Shown: positions 1-7,563 of the stretch, in pieces
Numbering within the stretch: position 1 is the stretch's first letter
How the letters are laid out: every line of letters begins with the position of its first letter
Origin: Candidatus Saccharimonadia bacterium
Lineage (GTDB): Bacteria > Patescibacteriota > Saccharimonadia > Saccharimonadales > Saccharimonadaceae
Length of the DNA stretch: 16,724 nt
NCBI GenBank assembly: GCA_023262335.1
Contig: JALRBE010000003.1
Span: 1-16,724 of the forward strand
Reading direction: 5' to 3'
The notes under the pieces: generated by a model
Told to the model about the DNA's origin: nothing
The model's input: the letters and a program-made list of their open reading frames with translations, nothing else
The model's database searches: none
Made by a program: the position numbers and the translations under genes

Positions 1-953
1 GAATCGACGACTGACTTGTCGAGCCCCAAGCCTTGCCACTTCTGCCTGTAATACGGAGGCAATTCAGGAACCTCGGCCTGAATGGCAGCGATTTCATCGT
101 CCGTGAGTTTTATCGGAGGAATGTCAGGATCAGGCATGTAGCGGTAATCCTGGGCATCCTCTTTGCTGCGCTGACTGGACGTCTTGCCAGTCGAATCGTC
201 CCAGCCGCGCGTTTCTTGCACGACCGTTTCCCCGGCTTCAAGCAACGCCGTCTGGCGTTTGAATTCGTACTCGGCTGCCCGCTCAACGCTGCGGAAGGAG
301 TTCAAGTTCTTCACCTCGGCACGTTTGCCAAGTTCCGTCGCGCCCTCCGGAGCAACCGAAATGTTCACGTCGAACCGCATGTTGCCGTGGTACAAATCGC
401 CGAACGTCACGCCGGCGTACGTCATGAGCTTGTGCAGCTCGGCCGCGTAGGCCTTTGCCTCTTGCGGCGAATGCATGTCGGGTTCGGACACGATTTCGAT
501 GAGCGGCGTTCCCGCACGGTTAAGATCAACGAGACTATGATCGCCGTAGTGACTCAGCTTACCGGCGTCCATTTCCATATGCGCATGGTGGATCCGCACG
601 GTCACGGAGCCGCCGTCTTCCATTGGCGCCTCTATGGAACCCTCCAGGATTGTCGGCTGGTACATTTGCGTGATCTGGTACCCGTTCGGAAGGTCGGGGT
701 AAAAATAGTGCTTACGATCGAACCGGCTGACGTTGGCGACCTTGGCGCCCAGCGCCTTGCCGGCACGTACGGCCAAGTCAACGGCCTGACGGTTCAGTAC
801 GGGCAGCATGCCGGGCAACCCGTAATCGATAGGATGCACGACGCTGTTCGGTTCTTTGTCGCGAGCATCGTTGTTCGCAGGACTGAAAAGCTTCGTCGCG
901 GTCGCAAGCTGCACATGGCACTCAATGCCGATAGTCATTTCGTATTTCGTCAT
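1..953 (-). CDS. gatB: Aspartyl/glutamyl-tRNA(Asn/Gln) amidotransferase subunit B, partial (3' end beyond window)
   Basis: GatB is the tRNA-binding and kinase/transamidation subunit of cytoplasmic GatCAB, which converts Glu-tRNA(Gln) and/or Asp-tRNA(Asn) to Gln- or Asn-tRNA. My translation of the reverse strand gives 317 codons without a stop. The N-terminus carries IGIECHVQL (residues 8-16), matching the family's IGLEVHVQL with its essential Glu, followed by a GLPGMLPVLN motif. HYFYPDLPNGYQ, LVDLNRAGTPLIEIVSEPD, KNLNSF, QETRGWD and DYRYMPDPD all follow in family order. About the last third of a typical ~480-residue GatB, including the C-terminal tail domain, lies off the window. The ATG shares one base with the preceding stop (TAATG) and has GGGAG 7 nt upstream, so it is probably translationally coupled to the small gene before it. 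Identification is secure. Confidence 0.96.
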   Translation of the reverse strand, partial: MTKYEMTIGIECHVQLATATKLFSPANNDARDKEPNSVVHPIDYGLPGMLPVLNRQAVDLAVRAGKALGAKVANVSRFDRKHYFYPDLPNGYQITQMYQPTILEGSIEAPMEDGGSVTVRIHHAHMEMDAGKLSHYGDHSLVDLNRAGTPLIEIVSEPDMHSPQEAKAYAAELHKLMTYAGVTFGDLYHGNMRFDVNISVAPEGATELGKRAEVKNLNSFRSVERAAEYEFKRQTALLEAGETVVQETRGWDDSTGKTSSQRSKEDAQDYRYMPDPDIPPIKLTDDEIAAIQAEVPELPPYYRQKWQGLGLDKSVVD

Positions 954-1369
954 TATATTGCTCCCAAGTCTTTGAGCGTTTGTTTGAACTGCGCGAGCGC
1001 TCGCCGCGTTACGTCGTAGCTCACCTTTACGTCGGGCTCGTGCGCCACTCGGTTGCGCAACTTGTGCGCTTGCCATATGTTATCTCGATGCGGCAACGCA
1101 GCCTTGGCAGACTTCAACCGGTCGCCCATGGTATTACCCTTGAATCCTTTGTCTTTCAAGGCTTGATCGACCAATTTGTCCGCGTCAATGATCGCCATGC
1201 GGTTATGAACTTCGCTCTCACGAGATATCGATTGTTCGATCGCCAGCCATTTGCTTCGATACCGCTCAATGTCGAGCGAGCTTCCTTTTTTGCCGAACGT
1301 GATCAATGCGAACAAGAGCGCGCCAATGATCAGCACGGCTGCGAAAAGGACAATGATACCGGCGTCCAT
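953..1369 (-). CDS. Small membrane-anchored HEPN-like protein embedded in the gatCAB operon
   Basis: 138 residues. Residues 4-25 form one strongly hydrophobic segment followed by KK, consistent with a single N-terminal membrane anchor and a cytoplasmic remainder. The soluble part (about 32-138) looks all-helical and contains ADKLVDQAL (63-71), TMGDRLKSAK (80-89) and HKLRNRVAHE (102-111). R105-N-R-V-A-H110 fits the Rx4-6H signature of HEPN domains, many of which are RNases or bind nucleotides. The size (~107 aa) also fits a HEPN fold. The gene sits between gatA and gatB with a TAATG overlap on each side and a strong AGGAGG seven bases before its ATG, so it is an integral, well-translated member of the operon. 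Its function is unknown. The HEPN assignment rests on motif and size only, and a non-catalytic helical scaffold is the alternative. Confidence 0.85.
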   Translation of the reverse strand: MDAGIIVLFAAVLIIGALLFALITFGKKGSSLDIERYRSKWLAIEQSISRESEVHNRMAIIDADKLVDQALKDKGFKGNTMGDRLKSAKAALPHRDNIWQAHKLRNRVAHEPDVKVSYDVTRRALAQFKQTLKDLGAI

Positions 1370-2733
1370 TACGCGACCTCCTGGGACTTAGCGAGCGCAA
1401 GCAGCCGCGCGTCTGAACGACGAGGTCCGATGAGCTGCACGCCGACTGGCAAACCGGCGGCCGTTGGATTCGCTGGCACGCTTATGGCTGGCAGGCCGGC
1501 TAAGCTCGCAGGTACGGTCATGACGTCCGCAAGATACATTTTTACAGGGTCGGTCGCGTTCTCGCCAATGGCGAAGGCAGGAGTCGGAGCGACGGGTGTC
1601 ACGAGCGTATCGTAACGCTCGAACAGCTTGTCGAACTCTCCGATAAGCAACGTACGGGCTTTTTGCGCCTGCAAATAATACGCGTCAAAGAAGCCGCTTG
1701 ACAACACGTAGCTGCCTATCATGATGCGGCGCTTGTTTTCAGCCATGAAGCCGGCATCACGGGATTTGCCGTAGACTCCTGTGAGGTCGGTCGCGTCGGC
1801 GCGGTTGCCGTAGCGAATACCGTCGTACCGCGCAAGGTTACTGCTTATTTCGGCAGGCACGACAATGTAATAAATCGCAAGGGCGTACTTTAGCATCGGC
1901 AGACTGACGTCCTCGACCGTATGCCCAGCCGCCTTCAAACCGTCAACGTAGGCCTGAACGCTCGCTCGCACTTCCGCATCGACGTCGTCGGTCATTGCCT
2001 CTTTGATGACGCCGATCTTCAACGTAGCTGGCTGCTCCGGAGCGAAAAAGTCAGGCAACGTCGTCATGTCATTCGCGTCCTTGCCTGCCATGATGTCCAT
2101 AACGAGTTCCGCGTCGGCCGCGTTCGTTGCGAAGCACCCGATCGTGTCCGTACTGCTTGCCATCGCAACAACGCCGTAACGGCTCACTGTACCGTATGTC
2201 GGCTTGACGCCGACGACGCCGTTGAAGCTTGCTGGTTGGCGGATCGATCCGCCGGTATCGGTGCCTATCGCGAACGGCACGATACCGAGCGCAGTCACGA
2301 CCGCCGAGCCGCCCGACGAACCGCCAGCAACCTTGGTATCGTCAACGGCGTTCTTGGTCGGACCAAAAGCAGAGTTCTCCGTGCTGCCTCCATGAGCGAA
2401 CGCGTCAAGATTCGATTTGCCAATGCATATCGCCCCTTCTGCTTCAAGGCGTTCGACAGCCGTTGCTTGCAATGGCGACGCGAAACCACGCAAAAAATCA
2501 CTCGCGGCCGTCGTCGTTCCGCCGAGCGTCAAAAAATTATCTTTCGCGACGAAAGGAACGCCCGCCAGCCGGCCGGATATTTCGCCGGCGTCGACTTTTG
2601 CTGCGCGCTCCAGCGCGCGCTCTTCACTAAGGCTTAGGAGCGCGTTGAATCCTTCGCTGCGTTTCGCTGCCTCGATCGCGTTTTTTACGTTCTGTACCGC
2701 CGAAACGCCAATATAATCACTGATTACCGACAT
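1369..2733 (-). CDS. gatA: Aspartyl/glutamyl-tRNA(Asn/Gln) amidotransferase subunit A
   Basis: GatA is the amidase subunit of GatCAB. It hydrolyses glutamine and passes ammonia to GatB for transamidation of the misacylated tRNA. The 454-residue protein is slightly short for the family (~480) but complete. The amidase-signature catalytic triad is visible as K64 (FVAKDN), S139 (cis-Ser in AGGSSGGSA) and S163 (DTGGSIRQPA), with the same spacing as in characterised GatA proteins (75 and 24 residues). The C-terminal AISVP...GLPVGVQLIGP region is also typical. The ATG lies 3 nt after the gatC TAG stop. The upstream AAAGG sits rather far away (about 10 nt), so coupling to gatC may matter. The stop overlaps the next gene's ATG. 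Assignment is essentially certain. Confidence 0.98.
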   Translation of the reverse strand: MSVISDYIGVSAVQNVKNAIEAAKRSEGFNALLSLSEERALERAAKVDAGEISGRLAGVPFVAKDNFLTLGGTTTAASDFLRGFASPLQATAVERLEAEGAICIGKSNLDAFAHGGSTENSAFGPTKNAVDDTKVAGGSSGGSAVVTALGIVPFAIGTDTGGSIRQPASFNGVVGVKPTYGTVSRYGVVAMASSTDTIGCFATNAADAELVMDIMAGKDANDMTTLPDFFAPEQPATLKIGVIKEAMTDDVDAEVRASVQAYVDGLKAAGHTVEDVSLPMLKYALAIYYIVVPAEISSNLARYDGIRYGNRADATDLTGVYGKSRDAGFMAENKRRIMIGSYVLSSGFFDAYYLQAQKARTLLIGEFDKLFERYDTLVTPVAPTPAFAIGENATDPVKMYLADVMTVPASLAGLPAISVPANPTAAGLPVGVQLIGPRRSDARLLALAKSQEVA

Positions 2734-2736
2734 GAT

Positions 2737-3033
2737 CTACAATACCTTTGGCACTTTTATTTGATTTTTATGCGAGTCAGGGGCTAACGCGAGCAGCTCC
2801 TGCCTACCGACGTTCGACAGCCGAACGGCGTCATCGCGCCAAACGTTCTCCAAATCCGTTACCTGGTAGGTCGGCTCGACGCCTTCGGTATCAAGCTCGT
2901 CAAGTTGCGCGACGTAGCCAAGAATATTACCAATGTCAGCCTGCAAAGCATCGACTTCGTCATCGGTTAACTGCAAACTGGCAAGCTGCGCCAAATGCAA
3001 AACATCGTCTCGTGTTACGGAAGTGGTGGTCAT
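2737..3033 (-). CDS. gatC: Aspartyl/glutamyl-tRNA(Asn/Gln) amidotransferase subunit C
   Basis: GatC is the small non-catalytic subunit that wraps GatA and GatB together. The chosen ATG at 3033 gives 98 residues, the normal family length, starting MTTTSVTRDDVLHLAQLASL, and matching the conserved start in which an early helix (V..LA.LA.L) leads the protein. The region LDELDTEGVEPTYQV followed by WRDD also fits GatC. The frame is open 28 codons further upstream to an ATG at 3117. That extension has no GatC character and would place the start upstream of the TATAAT box at 3040-3045, so it is rejected. It is the first gene of gatC-gatA-HEPN-gatB and is apparently transcribed as a leaderless or near-leaderless mRNA. 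Confidence 0.95.
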   Translation of the reverse strand: MTTTSVTRDDVLHLAQLASLQLTDDEVDALQADIGNILGYVAQLDELDTEGVEPTYQVTDLENVWRDDAVRLSNVGRQELLALAPDSHKNQIKVPKVL

Positions 3034-3039
3034 AGGTAT

Positions 3040-3045
3040 ATTATA
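3040..3045 (-). promoter_or_regulatory. -10 box of the gatCAB operon promoter, leaderless geometry
   Basis: A perfect TATAAT lies six bases (ATACCT) upstream of the gatC ATG. A start site at the usual 6-7 nt past the box would coincide with the ATG, predicting a leaderless transcript. No ribosome-binding sequence fits in the remaining space. The region about 17 nt upstream is TTTTCC, a weak -35. Confidence 0.6.
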
Positions 3046-3154
3046 CTTGCTTGTTCTTTTTTGGAAAAGCGAAAAACGATTCGGCCCTGCGCTAGCCGCG
3101 CCAGCGTCGTCAGACATAAAGGTGGCGACATCGTACCGATCCGGCTCATGAAAC

Positions 3155-3163
3155 TGCTATACT
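3155..3163 (+). promoter_or_regulatory. Extended -10 promoter of gtrA
   Basis: TGCTATACT is an extended -10 (TGn plus TATACT) ending 11 nt before the gtrA ATG at 3175, so the expected 5' leader is only a few bases. A second AT-rich hexamer, TATAAA (3165-3170), overlaps the presumed start-site region. It is divergent from the gatC promoter, about 110 bp away. Confidence 0.5.
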
Positions 3164-3174
3164 GTATAAAGCAT

Positions 3175-3633
3175 ATGGCTAAACACAAACAAGCTAAGAA
3201 AACACGAAAGAAAAAGGGCATGCTCGCGGCGCTCGGCATGCAGTTCGTGAAACTGCAGATTGCCGGCAATATCCCCTTTTGGGGCACGTACGGATTGTTC
3301 GCGCTCCTCGACAAAGTCTTCATGGTAGACGTCATCGTGTCGCTATTCATCGCGACGCTTCTCGCGAACAGCCTGTTCTTTTACGTGGACGACAAGTGGG
3401 TCTTCGCAGACAAGCGTGGCAACCGGAAGACCGCTACTGAAGTCGTCAAGTTCGCCGTGTTCATGACGTTCAGTGCGGTTTTGACCTTCTTCATCACTTG
3501 GCAGCTTCATGAACGGCTTGGCATCTCGCCATACTTAGGTCAATTCATTAGTGCCGCCATTTCGACGGTCGTCACGTTCATAGGCCTGCGCTTCTGGGTT
3601 TTCGCACCGTCCAACGCCGCGTCGAAACCTTAG
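3175..3633 (+). CDS. GtrA-family small membrane protein
   Basis: 152 residues from the ATG at 3175. A very basic N-terminus (Lys/Arg-rich, residues 2-14) is followed by four predicted membrane helices at about 26-45, 52-72, 90-110 and 118-140. KWVF (74-77) and RFWVF (139-143) at the ends of helices 2 and 4 are the repeated signature of GtrA/DPMS-type proteins. The family moves or supports polyprenyl-linked sugars in cell-surface glycan or teichoic-acid decoration; the substrate here cannot be told. The same frame is open for 60 codons upstream (to 2995), but that part overlaps gatC antisense and lies upstream of the promoter, so it is excluded. It is the only plus-strand gene in the window, and its stop overlaps that of the convergent helicase gene. 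No ribosome-binding site is evident, consistent with a very short leader. Confidence 0.88.
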   Translation: MAKHKQAKKTRKKKGMLAALGMQFVKLQIAGNIPFWGTYGLFALLDKVFMVDVIVSLFIATLLANSLFFYVDDKWVFADKRGNRKTATEVVKFAVFMTFSAVLTFFITWQLHERLGISPYLGQFISAAISTVVTFIGLRFWVFAPSNAASKP

Positions 3634-4832
3634 TTCGAAGCGTCTATAAAGGTATGCGCATGGCCGGTCGCGCCACCGCGCCCTGTTCGGCCGATCCGGT
3701 GAACGTAATCCTCGTAGGTCTTCGGCGTATCGAAATTGATCACATGCGTCACGTTCGGAATATCAAGGCCTCGGGCCGCAACGTCCGTCGCGACCATTAC
3801 CCTGACTTTTTCTTCTTTGAATTGCTGCAAAGCTTTTTGACGCTGTGCTTGGTTTTTGTTGCCATGGATCGCGACAGAGGGTATGCCGCTCTTATGCAGC
3901 TGGTCGCTGAGTCGCTGAACCCCGTATTTCGTATCTCCGAACACCAGCACTTTGCCGTACCGTTCGTCCGCCAACAAGTCGTGCAAGAGTTCCAACTTGT
4001 GCGTTTTGTCGCGCGCCTCGATGACATCCTGCTCCACGTGGCTGCTCGTTTCGCCCGTCCGTACCTGCACGGTAACAGGGTCTTTCAGGAACTGGCCCGT
4101 CAACACCTCGATTTCCGGAGTCATCGTCGCGCTGAAAAAGAGGGTCTGACGGTCCCGTGGCATTTTGCCCACGATTTGCTTGATATCAGGCAAAAAGCCC
4201 ATGTCCAACATGCGGTCGGCTTCGTCCAAAACGAGCGTCGTCATGTTCTTGAGCTGAAGATCGCGCCGTTCGATCAAATCCTTCAAACGACCTGGCGTCC
4301 CGATGATCAAATGCGGACGGCGACGCAAGGTACGGATCTGACGGTCAATGTTAACGCCACCGACAACAATGGCAGCTTCCATGTCGAGCCCATTGGCAAA
4401 CACGACGAATTCTTCGTAAATCTGCTGCGCGAGTTCACGGGTCGGCGTTACGACGAGTACGCTCGGACGCAACATGATCCCGCTTTGGCGCTCGATGATA
4501 GGCAACAAGAATGCTGCGGTCTTACCGGTACCGGTATTCGCCAAGCCAATAACATCGCGACCCTCAACGATATAAGGGATCGCTTGGTCCTGAATGGCGC
4601 TCGGCAATACGAAGCCCTTCGCAGCAATGTTATGCTTCAGCTCGGCACCGAATGGAAAATCCGCGAACGAATGTGCCGGCTCGTACGGCTTTTCCTCGTA
4701 GACCTGAGCCTTGTTGATAAACTTCGATGGATGGATGGTTTGCTTGCCGCTGTTTTTCCGGCTACCGCCACTACGTGAGCGATTGCCCGACGCATGAAAA
4801 GATCGCCGGCCGCGTTGGTTGGTTTGTGACAT
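3630..4832 (-). CDS. DEAD-box ATP-dependent RNA helicase (RhlE-like)
   Basis: A cytoplasmic ATP-dependent RNA unwinding enzyme of the kind used in ribosome assembly or RNA decay, often cold-induced. All core motifs are present in 400 residues: Q-motif region ending SAIQDQA (78-84), motif I ANTGTGKT (98-105), PTRELA (130-135), GTPGR (178-182), DEAD (203-206), SAT (234-236), VLVFGDTK (295-302), ATDVAARGLD (348-357) and HRIGRTGRGG (378-387). The N-terminal ~50 residues are Arg/Ser/Gly/Asn-rich and probably a disordered RNA-contacting extension. The protein ends soon after motif VI, so it lacks the long basic C-terminal tail of RhlE or CsdA and resembles a minimal helicase. AAAGGA lies about 5 nt before the ATG, making this one of the few genes in the window with both a leader and a clear ribosome-binding site. 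Confidence 0.96.
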   Translation of the reverse strand: MSQTNQRGRRSFHASGNRSRSGGSRKNSGKQTIHPSKFINKAQVYEEKPYEPAHSFADFPFGAELKHNIAAKGFVLPSAIQDQAIPYIVEGRDVIGLANTGTGKTAAFLLPIIERQSGIMLRPSVLVVTPTRELAQQIYEEFVVFANGLDMEAAIVVGGVNIDRQIRTLRRRPHLIIGTPGRLKDLIERRDLQLKNMTTLVLDEADRMLDMGFLPDIKQIVGKMPRDRQTLFFSATMTPEIEVLTGQFLKDPVTVQVRTGETSSHVEQDVIEARDKTHKLELLHDLLADERYGKVLVFGDTKYGVQRLSDQLHKSGIPSVAIHGNKNQAQRQKALQQFKEEKVRVMVATDVAARGLDIPNVTHVINFDTPKTYEDYVHRIGRTGRGGATGHAHTFIDASN

Positions 4833-4901
4833 TATGTCCTTTCGCTATGTTTTGTAGATTGCAGTCAAAAGCTGTTCTCGTGTTCAAGATGAGAGATGTG
4901 A

Positions 4902-4915
4902 CATTCGATCGAATG
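4902..4915. repeat. 14-bp perfect palindrome in the helicase 5' leader
   Basis: CATTCGATCGAATG is a perfect inverted repeat. It lies about 11 bp downstream of the -10 box, roughly +5 to +18 of the predicted transcript. It may be an operator for a dimeric repressor, or a small RNA hairpin in the leader. It has no T-tract and is not a terminator. Confidence 0.5.
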
Positions 4916-4925
4916 CAATGTTCTT

Positions 4926-4934
4926 ATTATACCA
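4926..4934 (-). promoter_or_regulatory. Extended -10 promoter of the DEAD-box helicase gene
   Basis: TGGTATAAT is a consensus extended -10. It lies in the 124-bp gap after the protease-like gene and predicts a 5' leader of about 85 nt before the helicase ATG, unlike the leaderless units elsewhere in the window. The -35 region is poor, as expected for an extended -10 promoter. Confidence 0.65.
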
Positions 4935-4956
4935 CACCACCTATGGTTGCGGCAGG

Positions 4957-7521
4957 CTACTGTCTGTAGAACGGATCCTCGGACGGTGGCCGGTCTTGAG
5001 GAATGGTTGGCGGCTGCGTCGGAGCAGGGGGCTGAGCCTGCGGGAGCTGGGGTTGCTGCGCGAGGTCGACGGGTTGTTGCGTTGGAGGATGCGCTTGTTC
5101 TACCGGCTGCGACGGAGCTATCGGCTGCACGCCCGCCTGCGAGTACACAGGTGTCGCAACAGAAGGTTCCGGCGGCAACGCCGCACCGTAATGACCGACG
5201 CGAAGCTGGCTGATGCGACGCCTATGAATACCGAATAGTACAGAGAGGACTATGGTCATGACGGCAGCGACTATCAATATCGCTATCAAAGCGACTTGCA
5301 ACTGATTCATGAGCGACGTGTCCTTTTCGCTGCCTTTGTGCGACGCGGCGAGTTTTTGCAATGGCACCGACCACCTGTTGTATGTGTACGAAGCCGACTG
5401 CCCGAACGCCGAAGCGCTCCCGGCATAGTTAGACCTAAGGTACTGATCAACGCCTTCACGCCAGGCTTTTCCTGGTTCGCTCACTGACGCAAGTTTTATG
5501 TTGCGCTTGTCGAGGAGCTTGGCCAGCTCTCCCGACGACCGGACGGTACCGTTCGCGAAACACAGCTGGTCAGGGCAATACGAGAGTCCGTAGACCGCGA
5601 AGCCCACCAATTCGCCAAGCGAGTTGAAGACTGGCGCACCGTCATTGCCTGGCAATACGGGCATCGTCGTCTGGATCAGCCGGGTGTCTTCCTTCTTGTA
5701 TGCTTGTTCTACTTTGCTTACTGTCACGATAGGCGCGTTGCGTATCTTGTCGACAGTAAGGGAGCTGTCGGTATATGCCGCATAACCAATGGTATTGAGA
5801 GTATCGTTTGCCTTCATATCCTCGGAGGCAGCGACCGGTACCGCCTGGAAATTCCCCTTGACCTTAATGATACCGACGTCAGTCGCTGGAGTAGCGCTAC
5901 CGAAGACTTCTTGCACCGATTTTGACGCGTCGTAGTCGTGTGCGACATATTCGGCGCTTAGCACGCTATCTGAGTACGCGAATGCTGGCTTGTTACTGTC
6001 AGAGCGATTAACAACGATCGGCTTGTCGGTCGGCTGAACGGCGTACGTATATTTCTCGTCTATCGGCACGATGTAATTGTCCGGAATGACCGAAGCGATG
6101 TTTTCGATTTTTGCCAAGGCTTCCTGATCGCCGATCTGCGCGCCAGTCTTTATGTAGTCAGCGTCAGACTGCAAGATTTTTTTAATCTTCAGCAAGTAAT
6201 CCAGCACGCGCTGCAATCTGTCGAGCATTTGGGATTGGTCAGAAGCGAAATTGATATACCCGTTGATTGCCGCTTTCTTTTGCGCGATGATCGCATGACC
6301 CGTGGTGGCTATATGGCCTTCACTAGACACGAATACGCCCGTCGCCATGTTTCCGGCGCATGCGTCCGACAACGTCGTCGCCGTCTCGCCGCTTTCAAGG
6401 CGAAGGGCAAGGTTGGCGCAGTACAGGGTACCTATACGAACCACGCTTGGTTGGTTCTTGGCTATGGCAGCCAAGCTGTCGGCATCGGCATAATACTGCG
6501 GAGTAACCGTTATGAGCGGCGCCTCGCCCTCTTCGTCCTCAAGGACACCGGTATCATCGGCGTCATCCGAAGTTTCTTTCGTCGCCTGGGTAAGCCGCGC
6601 TAGCGGCAACGCGTACGAGGTCTTTTGTTGGTCTGATACTTGGTCCGAATCACCAGTAGCCGGCTGTTCGTACGCGACCGAATCGAAGACTTGCTCAACG
6701 AGACTTGCGGCGCTGACGTTCGTCGGACGGACATTGCTCACGCAAATAGAGTATGGCATGTCATTCTGAATCGCGTAGTAACAGTCATCGTAGCGAACGT
6801 TCGCTATTCGGTAGTTATCGTTCGTCGTCGTGAATCTGACCTTCTGGTATTCAACGTTCGCGATGGTCGTCGAAACCGGCTTCGTCGCGTCGATCGTCAC
6901 GACCGTCTTGTCGTCGCCAACCCGTTTAGCAAGGCGCTTGTCAGTATCCAGCTTAACGAACAGACTTATTTTTGAGAGGCCTTTGTTTTCAGCGTTGGCA
7001 GCCGCGTCCGTCAGGTCTTTGTCGCTGACCGTGGCGAAAATTTCAAGTTCTGGCGGCTGGGTCGCCAATGACCGTGCGCCTTCGACGCTTTCTATGGGCC
7101 GAATACGCACGTAATTATATGCGCGGCTTGTCCGCAATTCGTTGTTTTCGTAAGTTTCGCCAGAAAGCACCGCCGCGCTACCGTCGGTTCCAGACGTGCT
7201 GTCTCCTACTTCGGCATAGCTGCTATATACGCGGTTATCGTAATCAAGCTTAAAACCGAGCGTCGAGCTTACCGGCACCCGCTTCAAGGTCTGATCTGGC
7301 GGCTGCAATGCGTCGGCTAGCTGCGTACGCGCAGGCTGATCGACGGCCGTCGTTCTCGGAACCACGAAGAAGAGACACGCGCCAACGAGGACAGTAACGA
7401 TCGCCGTCGCGATGAGCGCCCACTTGACAACCCTGCCTAAAGGCGACTGGCGCTCATACACTTTTTGGCGTATTTGTTCCGACTCCTGCGGAATATAAGG
7501 GTTCGACGACGAATCTTCCAT
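4957..7521 (-). CDS. Large bitopic membrane protein with degenerate trypsin-like (HtrA-type) protease domain
   Basis: 854 residues. Layout: cytoplasmic N-terminus (1-30); membrane helix 1 (about 32-54); large external region; membrane helix 2 (about 741-765, followed by HRRR); Pro/Gln-rich cytoplasmic tail (about 780-854) ending DPFYRQ. Residues ~355-645 resemble a trypsin-fold serine protease: GVFVSSEGHIATTGH (His at 409), ATDVGIIKV (Asp at 548) and LPGNDGAPVFNSLGELVG at the nucleophile loop. There the family GNSGGP reads GNDGAP, so the catalytic Ser is Asp627 and proteolysis is unlikely. The His-Asp spacing is 139 residues, against about 30 in DegP-type enzymes, reflecting a large insertion with a helical segment near 428-475. 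Six external cysteines (247, 260, 368, 388, 649, 654) are arranged as plausible disulfide pairs. Residues 56-350 are unrecognised. A structural or sensing role at the cell surface is inferred. Confidence 0.85.
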   Translation of the reverse strand: MEDSSSNPYIPQESEQIRQKVYERQSPLGRVVKWALIATAIVTVLVGACLFFVVPRTTAVDQPARTQLADALQPPDQTLKRVPVSSTLGFKLDYDNRVYSSYAEVGDSTSGTDGSAAVLSGETYENNELRTSRAYNYVRIRPIESVEGARSLATQPPELEIFATVSDKDLTDAAANAENKGLSKISLFVKLDTDKRLAKRVGDDKTVVTIDATKPVSTTIANVEYQKVRFTTTNDNYRIANVRYDDCYYAIQNDMPYSICVSNVRPTNVSAASLVEQVFDSVAYEQPATGDSDQVSDQQKTSYALPLARLTQATKETSDDADDTGVLEDEEGEAPLITVTPQYYADADSLAAIAKNQPSVVRIGTLYCANLALRLESGETATTLSDACAGNMATGVFVSSEGHIATTGHAIIAQKKAAINGYINFASDQSQMLDRLQRVLDYLLKIKKILQSDADYIKTGAQIGDQEALAKIENIASVIPDNYIVPIDEKYTYAVQPTDKPIVVNRSDSNKPAFAYSDSVLSAEYVAHDYDASKSVQEVFGSATPATDVGIIKVKGNFQAVPVAASEDMKANDTLNTIGYAAYTDSSLTVDKIRNAPIVTVSKVEQAYKKEDTRLIQTTMPVLPGNDGAPVFNSLGELVGFAVYGLSYCPDQLCFANGTVRSSGELAKLLDKRNIKLASVSEPGKAWREGVDQYLRSNYAGSASAFGQSASYTYNRWSVPLQKLAASHKGSEKDTSLMNQLQVALIAILIVAAVMTIVLSVLFGIHRRRISQLRVGHYGAALPPEPSVATPVYSQAGVQPIAPSQPVEQAHPPTQQPVDLAQQPQLPQAQPPAPTQPPTIPQDRPPSEDPFYRQ

Positions 7522-7527
7522 GCTTGG

Positions 7528-7533
7528 ATATTA
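7528..7533 (-). promoter_or_regulatory. Possible -10 box for the protease-like gene
   Basis: TAATAT lies six bases (CCAAGC) before the ATG, the same spacing as at gatC. It would give a leaderless mRNA inside the 42-bp gap after uvrB. No good ribosome-binding site precedes the ATG. The -35 is weak, so read-through from uvrB is also possible. Confidence 0.4.
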
Positions 7534-7563
7534 GTTTACCATAAGAGGGATATGCCGCGTAAG

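Noticed and set aside
33..1019. Plus-strand open frame of 328 codons
   Set aside because: It lies opposite gatB, which matches its family along its whole length. The antisense frame has no motif or ribosome-binding site.
3034..3117. 28-codon N-terminal extension of GatC
   Set aside because: It would start upstream of the promoter, lacks GatC similarity, and gives an abnormally long protein.
3610..3645. Possible bidirectional terminator between gtrA and the helicase gene
   Set aside because: Only a 5-bp stem with a 7-base loop and no T-run could be drawn, too weak to call.
3654..4778. Plus-strand open frame of 374 codons
   Set aside because: It is a mirror of the DEAD-box helicase gene, whose full motif set fixes the coding strand.
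4957..7521. Annotating the large membrane protein as an active HtrA/DegP protease
   Set aside because: The nucleophile Ser is replaced by Asp in GNDGAP, and no PDZ domain is recognisable after the protease-like region.
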